Shown here: in pieces, positions 33,925-42,889 of the stretch | How the letters are laid out: every line of letters begins with the position of its first letter | Position numbering within the stretch: the first letter of the stretch is position 1 | Assembly (NCBI RefSeq): GCF_020520425.1 | Contig: NC_079490.1 | Span: forward strand, 5,704,001 to 5,768,000 | DNA: 64,000 nt | From: Spinacia oleracea | Lineage: Eukaryota; Streptophyta; Magnoliopsida; Caryophyllales; Amaranthaceae | Direction of reading: 5' to 3' | Program-made: the position numbers and the translations under genes | The notes under the pieces: model-generated | What the model was told of the DNA's origin: nothing | Databases searched by the model: none | Seen by the model: only the letters and a program-made list of their open reading frames with translations

Positions 33925-36900
33925 TCAAACATAGTACTTTCTCAGAGTACTGGCGTTCCAGGAGTTTTTGAGCGCGGTACCATCCATTTGCATTAACCGG
34001 TATGATCCAGGGACTATTTCCTCCCATATCTGGTATGGTCCTTCCCAATTGGCTGTCAGCTTTCCTTGAGCATTTCCTTTTCCTGTTGCCGCCGTTCTCC
34101 GCAGTACCAGGTCTCCCACTCCTAGAGGCCGATGCTTCACTTTCTTGTTGTATGCTCTGCTCATTCTGCTTTTGTATGCTGCCGAACTTACTTCTGCTTT
34201 CATGCGGATTTCTGGCATGAAATCCAACTGGTGTCGCAGCAGCTGATCGTTTCTCTCCTCATCGTAGTGCTGGATTCGCATGGTTGGCAGAGCCATTTCT
34301 GCCGGTATGACAGCCTCAGACCCGAAGCTCAATTTGAACGGACTCTCGCCGGTAGCCTCCTTGATAGCAGTTCTGTTGCACCACAGAATTTCTGGCATAA
34401 GATCTGCCCATTTGCCTTTACAGTCTTCTAGTTTCTTTTTCAGAGCAGCCAGGATTTGCTTATTCGCCGCCTCTGCTTGCCCATTGCTCTGTGGGTGACA
34501 TACTGATGAGTGAGCTAACTTTACTCTGTACAATCCCAGGAAGCATTGTATGGGTGCACAATCAAACTGTGATCCATGATCAAAAACTATTGCCTGCGGC
34601 AGCCCGAATCTCGTTATTATATTTTTCCATATGAATTTTTTCACCTGGTTTGCCGTTATTTTTGCTACCGGCTCTGCTTCTATCCACTTGGTGAAGTAGT
34701 CCACTGCTACTATCAAGAACTTGCGCCCTCCAGCCGCCATTGGGAATGGTCCAACAATATCCATTCCCCATTGTGCGAATGGGATTGGGTTCAGAATGGG
34801 CATCAAATCATTGGCCGGCAAGTTTATTACAGCTGAAAACTTTTGACATTTCTCGCACTTTTTTACATAAGCTCGACAATCTTCTAACATTGTTGGCCAG
34901 TAATAGCCTTGCCTTTGACAGATGATGGCAAGGGGTTTTCCACCGGCATGGTTTCCACATGTTCCTTCGTGCATCTCTTCGATCAGCCTTGCTGACTCGA
35001 ATGCTGTCAGGCACCTTAAGAATGGCAGGCTAAATGACTTTTTGTACAACCGTCCCCACAGGATGATGTACCAAACCGAGTCCCTTCTTGTCTTTTTGGC
35101 CTCTGCAAAATCTGCTGGTAGGGCTCCAGTCTGTATGTATGTTTGGATATTATCGTACCATTCTGAGGTGGTTGTGATGGCCATGACCCGTATTATCTCC
35201 GACTCCGTACTTCGCTTATTCATGACTTCCATCATGACTGTTCTTTTCAAGTCAGCGACATTTGAACTTGCTAACTTTGATAGGGCGTCTGCCAGTGTGT
35301 TCTCTGCTCGGGGTACCAGATTAATGCTGAATTTCTCTAGCTGAGCCGACACCGACCTCAACTTCTCCAGGTATTTGACCATCGAAGGTTCTTTGGCCTC
35401 ATATTCTCCGCTGAATTGACTTGCTACCAGCTGGGAGTCTGTTGTCAGTATTACTCTTTTGGCATCTGCTGCGAGGCACATTTGGATGCCGGCAATTGCT
35501 GCCTCGTATTCTGCCTCGTTATTTGACGCGTTAAACGTAAACTTTATAGCATATTCAAAAATGTCTCCTGCTGGCGATTTCATGATTATTCCAGCCCCAC
35601 TGCCTGTCTGTGCAGCTGAACCATCCACTGACACATCCCATACTTCAGCTTGTACTTCATCCTCTTGGTATGACGCTTCAACTATGAAGTCCGCCAATGC
35701 CTGGGCTTTGATTGCAGTTCTTGGCCGGAATTCCAAGTCAAACTCGGACAACTCTATTGCCCATTTTAGCAACCGGCCTGATGTATCTAGCTTGCTGATG
35801 GCTTTTTCGAGAGGAAAGTTTGTTAGCACTTCGATTGTATGCGCATCAAAGTATGGTCTTAACTTTCTAGCCGCGATGAGGACTGCATATGCCATTTTTT
35901 CCACCAACGTGTACCTTGTTTCTGGGCCGTTTAGCACATGGCTCACAAAATATACCGGCTGCTGCCCTTTGTTTTCTGTTTCGGCTACCAGTACTGCTGC
36001 AACTGTCTTTGGCGACGCCGATATGTACAGTTGTAATTTGCCGCCCTCTTTTGCCCTTGCTATTGTTGGCAGGTTTTTTAAGTGACTTTTTAGAGCTTCA
36101 AAGGCCTCTTGCTCTGCCGGCCCCCATTTGAACTTCTTGTTTTGCCTCAGGGTTGTGAAGAAGGGCATTTGCTTATCTGCCGACTTGCTCACAAATCTGT
36201 TTAAGGCGGCCATTTTTCCTGTCAGCCGCTGTATGTCTTTTACGCTCTTGGGTTGCGGCAGACTGATGATTGCTTCTACTTTTTCAGGGTTGGCGTCTAT
36301 GCCACGCTCGCTGACCAAGAAACCCAGGAATTTTCCCGACCTTACTCCGAAGACGCATTTTTTTGGGTTTAATTTCATCCTGTATTTTCTCAAAGTTTCA
36401 AAAGTTTCTCGGAGGTCGCTAACATGATCCTCCTCCTTCCGGCTTTTTACGATAGAGTCATCTACATAGACCTCCACGTTTCTGCCTTTTTGGTCGGCAA
36501 ACACCTTGTCAACCAGCCTTTGATATGTTGCCCCTGCATTTTTCAACCCGAACGGCATCGCCTTATAACAGAAAACTCCTGCATCTGTGATAAAGGCCGC
36601 CTTCTTCCTATCTGATTTATGCAGGCTGACCTGATGATACCCTGAGAAAGCATCTAGGAAACTGAGCATTGCGTGACCGCTAGTGGAGTCTACCAGCCTA
36701 TCAATCCGTGGCAGGGGGTAGAAATCTTTCGGACATGCTCTGTTAAGGTTGGTGAAATCTACGCACATTCTCCATGACCCACTTGACTTTCTTACCATTA
36801 CCACGTTTGCCAACCATTCGGGGTAGTCACATGGCTCAATGAAACCTGCCGCCAGAAGTTTATCCACCTCTTCTTGTATTGCTGTCATTTTTTCCGTGGA

Positions 36901-39651
36901 GAAATTACGTTTTTTCTGCCGTACAGGCCTAACATTTCTGTCGGCGTTTAATCGGTGAACCATTATCTCTGGATCGATACCAGGCATCTCATCCGCCGAG
37001 AATGCGAAGATGTCAGCGTGCTCTCTCAGCAAGCTTATGAGGTTGACCTTCATGTCACTCCCCATTTCCGTACCGATCACGACTGTTCTATCCATGTTTC
37101 CAGCCTCCAGCTCGATATTTTCTGTCAGACCATCTGGCATTGGTCTTGGTGCTGATACCGGCCTTTCATCAAAGTGTTCCATGTTTAGGTCGGTTCGACC
37201 CCTTTTTGTGCAGTTCTTTCTTTTTGACAGTTGTTCTTGCCTTGCCGGCTTAGTAGTCAAGTGTATCTCTTGCCTTGCCGGCTCAGTAGTCAAGTTCACT
37301 TCTGGGACCATTCTTCCCGGTGTTCTCAAAGCAGTCAAGTAACAGGACCTTGCCGCCAACTGACTTCCCCTTATCTTTGCCGGCCTTTCCAGGTTCGACA
37401 TATATATCATTGTCAAGTGATAGGTGGAGACTACCGCCTGCACGTCATGTATGAATGGGCGACCGATGATCACATTGTAGGCCGCTGGCACTTTAATGAT
37501 TAGGAAATCCACCATGAGATCTCGCATTTCGGATCCTTCTCCGATTTTCACCGGCAGCCTTATACTACCCTCTGGGTACACTGTAGATCCTGAGAAACCG
37601 ATTACTGGGTAGTTTACCCTTTGAAGTTCGTCCTCTGGTATGTGCAATTGTTTGAAAGCTTCCCAGAAGATGATGTTTGCTGAGCTGCCGCCGTCTACCA
37701 GTACTCTGTTCACATCGGCATTTGCTATATCAATTGTAAGAACTAGTGGGTCATCATGCGGGAAAATGATGCCTCTGCAATCCGATTCCGAGAATGTCAT
37801 CACTGGTATGCTGGGTGGGTTAGGCCACACTCTTGTGTTATGAAAGTTTACCATGTGCCTGTGTTCCTCCAAGCTTCTACTGGCGCCGCTTATTGTCCCT
37901 CCGTGGACTGGGCCGCCAGAAATTACATACACGGGTGGTTTTTTCCCGCCATCCCTCTGTTCTGCTCTGGCACTGGTTTCCGGCTGTTTTTGCTCGATTC
38001 TAGGCGGCTGATATGGTTGCTCGATTCTAGGGTATTGTTGTTGATTTTGCTGTTGTGGCCGGTATGAATTGGTAGGGTTTCCTCCCACCGAGTTGTTGTT
38101 ACCATTTCCCTGCCTTGCCCTATACTGTGAGAAATACCCCTTTCTGACCATATCCTCAATGTTGTCTTTGAGGTCTCTGCAGTCCTCTGTTAGGTGGCCG
38201 TGCTCATTATGGAAGTCACAGAATTTCTTGACATTCCTTTCCCTACTCTGCATTGGTGGCGGCCTTCTCCAGCCATCCATCTTGTTGTTTATGTTATAAA
38301 TTGCCGTCCGCGGTGTGTTCAGCGGAGTGTAGTTATCAAAGAGTCCTCTGGACTCCCTTCTGTCTTGCCGGCTTCTCTGCCCTTGTGGATTGGCATTTCT
38401 GTTATTCTGGTTTCTCTGCCCTGCCCCTTGCTGATTATTGCTCTGATGAAAATTGTTTCCTCCTTTTCCCGTCTGTGGGTTATAGCCTGGATTGTACCCG
38501 ACATTTCCGCCGGTTGCCACTACCACATTGGAGATCTTCATCATTTCATCCCCCCTGATGTACTCGTTGGCTTTGTGCAGGACGTCACCCAGATTGGTGT
38601 ATGACTTTCGGCTGAGATATTTCTTGAATTCGCACTCTTGCATTCCCCTCATAAGAGCCAGAACGGCAACCTCCTGCTGCAAATTGGGGATAGTGATTGA
38701 CTCGTTGTTAAAGCGGGTGAGATAATCCCTTAACGGCTCTCTATCTCTTTGAGCGAACGACATCAGCTCTCCCGATGATTTCTTTCTCTTCTGTTTGCTC
38801 ACAAATCGTGACAAAAACGACGCCTGCAGCTGTCGGAAGCTGTATATGGAGTGTGCCTCTATGCCCTTATACCAGCTCGCTGCAACTCCTAGGAGTGTGG
38901 ATGGGAACACTTTGCACCACATGGCATCAGAATCAGTGTACAGCATCATGTGCTGTTCGAATGTGGTGCAGTGATCCTCCGGATCTGTCGTCCCATCGTA
39001 TCTCCCTGTCGGGATTTTTATCATTTCCATCCTTTCTTCTAGGATTTCTCGGCACAGGGGAGAATCCTTTGGCTGGATTGTCTGCCGTCTAGCTATCTGT
39101 AGAACCGGCGCTCTTCGTTCGTATTCCGCGATGGGGACTTGCTCTGTTTCCGGCCATTCTGTTTCCGCCGGATCCGAGCGCTTTCTTTTTCCTGGGGTGT
39201 TTTCTTGATTCAGGGCGGTTAGGAGATCACTAACAGGTAACTGGGGAACCGTCGGCCTGGTCTTTCTTAGACTGCTGACTGACCCTGGCTGCTGCGAGGC
39301 TGGTAGTTCTGACAAAGCGGCCATCACCGCTGACAGTGTTTTCAATTGCTCTCCCGTGAATACTTCCGACAGGGGAGACAGGCGTTCCTGCAGCGTCTGT
39401 TCCAGCGGAGTTTTCGGTTGCTCTGTGGCAGGGCTTTCTATTTCTAACTCCTCATCGTCCTCCACTGTAAATTCCCTTTGTGCCGGTATCGAGGTGTTTT
39501 TTGTTATTGGGCTGATAACTGATTGTGCTTGTGACGGATGGACGGGGTTTAGAAGTGAGGGTTGGAACTTGGAGGTTGTCGCCGGTTGTGGGGTTGTTGC
39601 TTTTTCTTGACTTTTCTTTGATTTTTTACCGTCTTTCTGTGAGAAATCCAT
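33925..39651 (-). CDS. gag-pol polyprotein of the Tat/Ogre-like element
   Basis: One open frame of 1908 residues starts MDFSQKDGKKSKK. The order seen is gag (WCKVFPSTLLGVAASWYKG), zinc knuckle-like CDFHNEHGHLTEDC, protease (VLVDGGSSANIIF), reverse transcriptase (EVYVDDSIVKS), a first RNase H, a second RNase H (VWDVSVDGSAAQTGSGAG ... LTTDSQL), and integrase. The integrase has an H-H-C-C zinc part ending KKCEKCQKF and a core starting WGMDIVGPFP. Two RNase H domains in tandem are a known mark of the Tat lineage. The frame looks whole. Confidence 0.95.
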   Translation of the reverse strand: MDFSQKDGKKSKKSQEKATTPQPATTSKFQPSLLNPVHPSQAQSVISPITKNTSIPAQREFTVEDDEELEIESPATEQPKTPLEQTLQERLSPLSEVFTGEQLKTLSAVMAALSELPASQQPGSVSSLRKTRPTVPQLPVSDLLTALNQENTPGKRKRSDPAETEWPETEQVPIAEYERRAPVLQIARRQTIQPKDSPLCREILEERMEMIKIPTGRYDGTTDPEDHCTTFEQHMMLYTDSDAMWCKVFPSTLLGVAASWYKGIEAHSIYSFRQLQASFLSRFVSKQKRKKSSGELMSFAQRDREPLRDYLTRFNNESITIPNLQQEVAVLALMRGMQECEFKKYLSRKSYTNLGDVLHKANEYIRGDEMMKISNVVVATGGNVGYNPGYNPQTGKGGNNFHQSNNQQGAGQRNQNNRNANPQGQRSRQDRRESRGLFDNYTPLNTPRTAIYNINNKMDGWRRPPPMQSRERNVKKFCDFHNEHGHLTEDCRDLKDNIEDMVRKGYFSQYRARQGNGNNNSVGGNPTNSYRPQQQNQQQYPRIEQPYQPPRIEQKQPETSARAEQRDGGKKPPVYVISGGPVHGGTISGASRSLEEHRHMVNFHNTRVWPNPPSIPVMTFSESDCRGIIFPHDDPLVLTIDIANADVNRVLVDGGSSANIIFWEAFKQLHIPEDELQRVNYPVIGFSGSTVYPEGSIRLPVKIGEGSEMRDLMVDFLIIKVPAAYNVIIGRPFIHDVQAVVSTYHLTMIYMSNLERPAKIRGSQLAARSCYLTALRTPGRMVPEVNLTTEPARQEIHLTTKPARQEQLSKRKNCTKRGRTDLNMEHFDERPVSAPRPMPDGLTENIELEAGNMDRTVVIGTEMGSDMKVNLISLLREHADIFAFSADEMPGIDPEIMVHRLNADRNVRPVRQKKRNFSTEKMTAIQEEVDKLLAAGFIEPCDYPEWLANVVMVRKSSGSWRMCVDFTNLNRACPKDFYPLPRIDRLVDSTSGHAMLSFLDAFSGYHQVSLHKSDRKKAAFITDAGVFCYKAMPFGLKNAGATYQRLVDKVFADQKGRNVEVYVDDSIVKSRKEEDHVSDLRETFETLRKYRMKLNPKKCVFGVRSGKFLGFLVSERGIDANPEKVEAIISLPQPKSVKDIQRLTGKMAALNRFVSKSADKQMPFFTTLRQNKKFKWGPAEQEAFEALKSHLKNLPTIARAKEGGKLQLYISASPKTVAAVLVAETENKGQQPVYFVSHVLNGPETRYTLVEKMAYAVLIAARKLRPYFDAHTIEVLTNFPLEKAISKLDTSGRLLKWAIELSEFDLEFRPRTAIKAQALADFIVEASYQEDEVQAEVWDVSVDGSAAQTGSGAGIIMKSPAGDIFEYAIKFTFNASNNEAEYEAAIAGIQMCLAADAKRVILTTDSQLVASQFSGEYEAKEPSMVKYLEKLRSVSAQLEKFSINLVPRAENTLADALSKLASSNVADLKRTVMMEVMNKRSTESEIIRVMAITTTSEWYDNIQTYIQTGALPADFAEAKKTRRDSVWYIILWGRLYKKSFSLPFLRCLTAFESARLIEEMHEGTCGNHAGGKPLAIICQRQGYYWPTMLEDCRAYVKKCEKCQKFSAVINLPANDLMPILNPIPFAQWGMDIVGPFPMAAGGRKFLIVAVDYFTKWIEAEPVAKITANQVKKFIWKNIITRFGLPQAIVFDHGSQFDCAPIQCFLGLYRVKLAHSSVCHPQSNGQAEAANKQILAALKKKLEDCKGKWADLMPEILWCNRTAIKEATGESPFKLSFGSEAVIPAEMALPTMRIQHYDEERNDQLLRHQLDFMPEIRMKAEVSSAAYKSRMSRAYNKKVKHRPLGVGDLVLRRTAATGKGNAQGKLTANWEGPYQIWEEIVPGSYRLMQMDGTALKNSWNASTLRKYYV

Positions 39652-39684
39652 GCTGACTGTTCTACCGTTTCAAGGGATAAGGTC

Positions 39685-39703
39685 CCCTCCTTCTAGCGCC
39701 AAT
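39685..39703 (-). other. Primer binding site region
   Basis: On the minus strand, attggcgctagaaggagggg directly follows the 5' LTR. The ttggcgc start is a common plant gypsy primer-site pattern. I could not assign the tRNA. Confidence 0.5.
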
Positions 39704-40166
39704 TGTTCCGGGTGTGGAATGAGAACAGCTGACTGTGGGATACTGGATTCCTGTCGAGATTGCCGGTTGATATCTGCACAACAGAATGGATTAACTAGCC
39801 TCGGGGGTGGTTCGAGGATCCCCCTCCGATGCTTAAGTAAGATTACTGAAAGATTAAGAGATGATTAAGAAATGATTAGAGAGTAAGAAAGAAGTGTGTT
39901 TAAGTGTTTGTGTACCCCATAGCAATAAATGAGGTGCTCCTTATATAGACCAATCCAAGGGTACGATCTGGTAGGTCCCTTGTGGTTAGATAGCGACTTG
40001 TTGATAGTGACCCTTGGCTGGTTGTCTCCATGATAATGCCGGTAGGCTGTCTCGCAGAAATGCCGGTAGAGGATATTTACCTAAGATGACCAGGTTACCT
40101 GCAGGTTAAGTTTACATACGGGGAGTTCTGCCGGTACCAGGTGGTGCCGGTAGGACACCCCGTACA
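39704..40166 (-). repeat. 5' LTR of the Tat/Ogre-like element
   Basis: This is 463 bp, nearly identical to 27467-27930. It ends 134 bp before the PPR start codon and is followed by the ctaac target duplication. Its own transcription would run leftward, away from the PPR gene. Confidence 0.95.
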
Positions 40167-40300
40167 CTAACTAGCAACTAGCCAACTACCCAAGTCACCT
40201 GACCCTGAACTCCATTGAAGAAGAAGCAACGAAAACTGGGGAAGAACTCCAACCCAGTTGAGACCACTGCAACTCTGCAACAACAACGATAATATGGGAG

Positions 40301-42466
40301 ATGAACAACTTCACTCCTCATCTTCAACCCTTCTTCCATTGTGGTAATTCTTCTTTCCTATCTTTCTTTCTTTTCCATTTCCGGCATTTCTCCACCAAAC
40401 AATCAACTGCTGCTCCCATTAACGACCGTCAATTGTGTATTCAATTTGTGAGAAAACATTGCAAATTAGGGTTTTCCAATATCAATTTCCCCCTTTCCCT
40501 CTTCCATCAATTAACTTCTTTGCGCCCCCTTCCTTCCATTATCGTTTTCAATCAGCTCTTTACTGCAATTAACAAATTGAAACGCCTTAAACCTCATTCC
40601 ACCATTATATCTCTTTCCAAGCAGCTTGAGTTACTGGGTATTTCACCTAATGGTCATTCAATGGGTATTCTTGCTAATTCTTACTGTCATTTAGGCCGTG
40701 TCGATTTCGGGTTCTCTCTTATTGGTAAAAGCCTCAAACTTGGGTATCCTCCTAATTGTATTACCTTTACCACTTTAATCAATGGCTTAATCCACTGTGA
40801 TAAGCTTCCTCAAGCTGCTCAATTATTGGATCAAATTGTCAAGCTTGGTTTCCAACCTGACATTTTTACCTATGCTACTATGGTCAAAGGTTTTTGTAGG
40901 ATAGGCGACAATGGCGGCGCTCTGAATTTACTTAACAAAATGCAATCAGAAGGTCTTTGTGAGCCTAACATTGTAATATACAGCACTATTATTGATAGTT
41001 TTTGCAAGGACATGCTCTTAAAAGAGGCCCTGAACCTGTTCTCAGCTATGAAAACTCAGGGCATTCTACCTAATGTTGTCACTTATACCTCCTTGATTAG
41101 AGGTCTGAACAATTCCGGCTATCCGGAACAGGCTAAGGCCGTATTGGATGAGATGATAAAGAGCAATATACAACCAGATGGTAAGACCTATAGTGTGCTG
41201 ATTGACATGTTTTGTAAGCATGGGAGTATTGATGAAGCACAGGCGATTCTACAGCTCATGGTTGACAGAGGTGTGGCTCCAGACATTGTTACTTACAGTT
41301 CTTTACTTAACTGTTTCTGTATGTGTGGTCAGATCGAAGATGCTGAAAAGCTACTTAATATGATGGCCCAAAATGGTTGCGAGCCTGATCTTGTCTGTTT
41401 CAATACTCTGATCAATGCGTACGTGAAACTTGAAAACATTGACGAGGCCCTTAACGTATTCCAAGGACTGTTGCACCAAGGGATAACACCTGATGTTATT
41501 ACATATAACACTCTAATTGATGGCTTATGTAAAGCTAGTAGACTTACACTTGCACACAATCTATTCAAGGAAATGCAAGCTCACGGAATTATTCCAAATG
41601 TTGTCACATATAATTCATTAGTTGATGGCCTATGCAAAAGTGGACAGTTTGAGGAGGCAGTTGCAATTCTTGAAGATATGGAAGATAAAGGTATTAAGCG
41701 TACTACTGTCACTTATAACATCCTGATGAACATCTTGTGTGAGGCTGGGCATTCAAAAGTTGCAGTAGATTTCTTTTCTAATCTTGTATTGAAGGGTCTG
41801 GTACCTAGTATTGAAACATACGAAAAAGATGGTCTCTCAAATTCGGCCCTAGGCCTGCTTTCTGCTATGAAAACTGAAGGAATTGAACCTAATGTTGTCA
41901 CATTTAACTCCTTGGTTAGAGGTTTGTACAATTCCGGTTGTCCGGAACAGGCTAAGTTTGTATTGGATGAGATGACACAAAGCAATATACAACCAAATGT
42001 TAACACCTACAGCATGCTAGTTGACATGTTCTGTAAACACGGGAGTGTTGATCAAGCACAAGCCATTTTACAGCTCATGATTGAAAGAGGTGTGACTCCA
42101 AACGTCATTACTTACGGTTCTTTACTTGACGGTTATTGTTTGCGTGGTCAGATGAAAGATGCCAAAAAGCTATTTGATCTCATGGTACAAAACGGTTGTG
42201 AGCCTGATCTTGTGAGCTTCAATATAATGACAAAAGGCTACTGCACGAAAGGTCTTATGAAAGAAGCTATTCAACTGCTCATTGAAATGGAGGAAAGAAA
42301 CTGTTTTCCAAATAGTGTAACTTATAATACGGTTATTAGGGGATTTATTCAACTCAATGCCTTATCAAGTGCGTTATACTATCAGGATGTTATGGTCATC
42401 AATGGTTTTGAAGCTGAGGCAAAGACAACATCGTTGTTTACTGGACTTTTGTCTAATTATAAGTGA
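40301..42466 (+). CDS. P-class pentatricopeptide repeat protein, RFL-like, intronless
   Basis: The protein has 721 residues. The N-terminus (MNNFTPHLQPFFHCGNSSFL then FHFRHFSTKQS) looks like a mitochondrial presequence. About 18 PPR motifs of 35 residues fill residues 80-715, for example VTYNSLVDGLCKSGQFEEAV. No E, DYW or SMR domain follows, so it is pure P class. The motif style (DMFCKHGSIDEAQAILQLM, CEPDLVCFNTLI) resembles restorer-of-fertility-like PPRs, which bind and process mitochondrial transcripts. Repeats 13-16 are close copies of 5-8, and repeat 13 is short (28 residues, starting ETYEKDGLSNSALGLLSAMK), suggesting unequal exchange inside the gene. The start at 40301 is the first in-frame Met. 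The ATG at 40294 is out of frame. A young retrotransposon sits 134 bp upstream. Confidence 0.9.
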   Translation: MNNFTPHLQPFFHCGNSSFLSFFLFHFRHFSTKQSTAAPINDRQLCIQFVRKHCKLGFSNINFPLSLFHQLTSLRPLPSIIVFNQLFTAINKLKRLKPHSTIISLSKQLELLGISPNGHSMGILANSYCHLGRVDFGFSLIGKSLKLGYPPNCITFTTLINGLIHCDKLPQAAQLLDQIVKLGFQPDIFTYATMVKGFCRIGDNGGALNLLNKMQSEGLCEPNIVIYSTIIDSFCKDMLLKEALNLFSAMKTQGILPNVVTYTSLIRGLNNSGYPEQAKAVLDEMIKSNIQPDGKTYSVLIDMFCKHGSIDEAQAILQLMVDRGVAPDIVTYSSLLNCFCMCGQIEDAEKLLNMMAQNGCEPDLVCFNTLINAYVKLENIDEALNVFQGLLHQGITPDVITYNTLIDGLCKASRLTLAHNLFKEMQAHGIIPNVVTYNSLVDGLCKSGQFEEAVAILEDMEDKGIKRTTVTYNILMNILCEAGHSKVAVDFFSNLVLKGLVPSIETYEKDGLSNSALGLLSAMKTEGIEPNVVTFNSLVRGLYNSGCPEQAKFVLDEMTQSNIQPNVNTYSMLVDMFCKHGSVDQAQAILQLMIERGVTPNVITYGSLLDGYCLRGQMKDAKKLFDLMVQNGCEPDLVSFNIMTKGYCTKGLMKEAIQLLIEMEERNCFPNSVTYNTVIRGFIQLNALSSALYYQDVMVINGFEAEAKTTSLFTGLLSNYK

Positions 42467-42884
42467 TAACATGGAGTTGCTGCAAAAGTCCGTCAACTGG
42501 CAGGTACCAATACTTGCAACCATTGGGAGTTTGGAGTTTGGTGCTAGTATAGCCCATAACTGAAGAGTTCTGTGGCAGGTATTTTTTGTAGTTGTTAAAG
42601 TCCACCTGCAGTTCTGTGTCACTTTAGAAAATTATACTCTTTTTTTTTATGTAACATTTTCGTTGTATTGACTGCATAGATCTTGTTTCTGTTGTGTAGG
42701 AGATGAGATATTAGCATTTTGATTTCTGATCTTCTGCAGTTGGATTTCAGGGACTTTTTCTCCTCTCTCTCAGTTAGGAGATTCATAAAGCACTTAAATC
42801 TCTGGTGCTCTGCTGTTGGAACTTGGAAGTCAGGTATATTTTATACGGAAATGCACTTCCTCGTGTTCTCTACTACAATAGGGT
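42467..42884 (+). other. PPR 3' UTR and spacer
   Basis: This is T-rich sequence after the PPR stop codon, with no gene. The border with the NEPRO-like pseudogene copy lies near 42890, where ttctcacatccatgacatcc matches the sequence just upstream of exon 5 of the intact gene. Confidence 0.6.
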
Positions 42885-42889
42885 CTTGT

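Larger units (their letters stand above)
27467..40166 (-). mobile_element. Ty3/gypsy retrotransposon, Tat/Ogre-like lineage, 12.7 kb, looks whole
   Basis: The LTRs lie at 27467-27930 and 39704-40166, each starting tg and ending ca. They are flanked by the 5-bp target duplication ctaac (27462-27466 and 40167-40171). gag-pol is on the minus strand (33925-39651), so the element's 5' LTR is the right one. Between pol and the 3' LTR lie two tandem arrays and a long open region on the opposite strand, a layout known in the Tat lineage. The LTRs differ by about one substitution and one 1-base indel, so the insertion is recent, likely well under a million years at usual plant rates (inference). The gag-pol frame is open over its full length. 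Confidence 0.95.

Noticed and set aside
35459-36085. Long plus-strand frames opposite gag-pol (for example 35459-36085 and 34922-35344)
   Set aside because: They are shadows of the minus-strand polyprotein and show no domain of their own. The real antisense region lies at 29150-32247.
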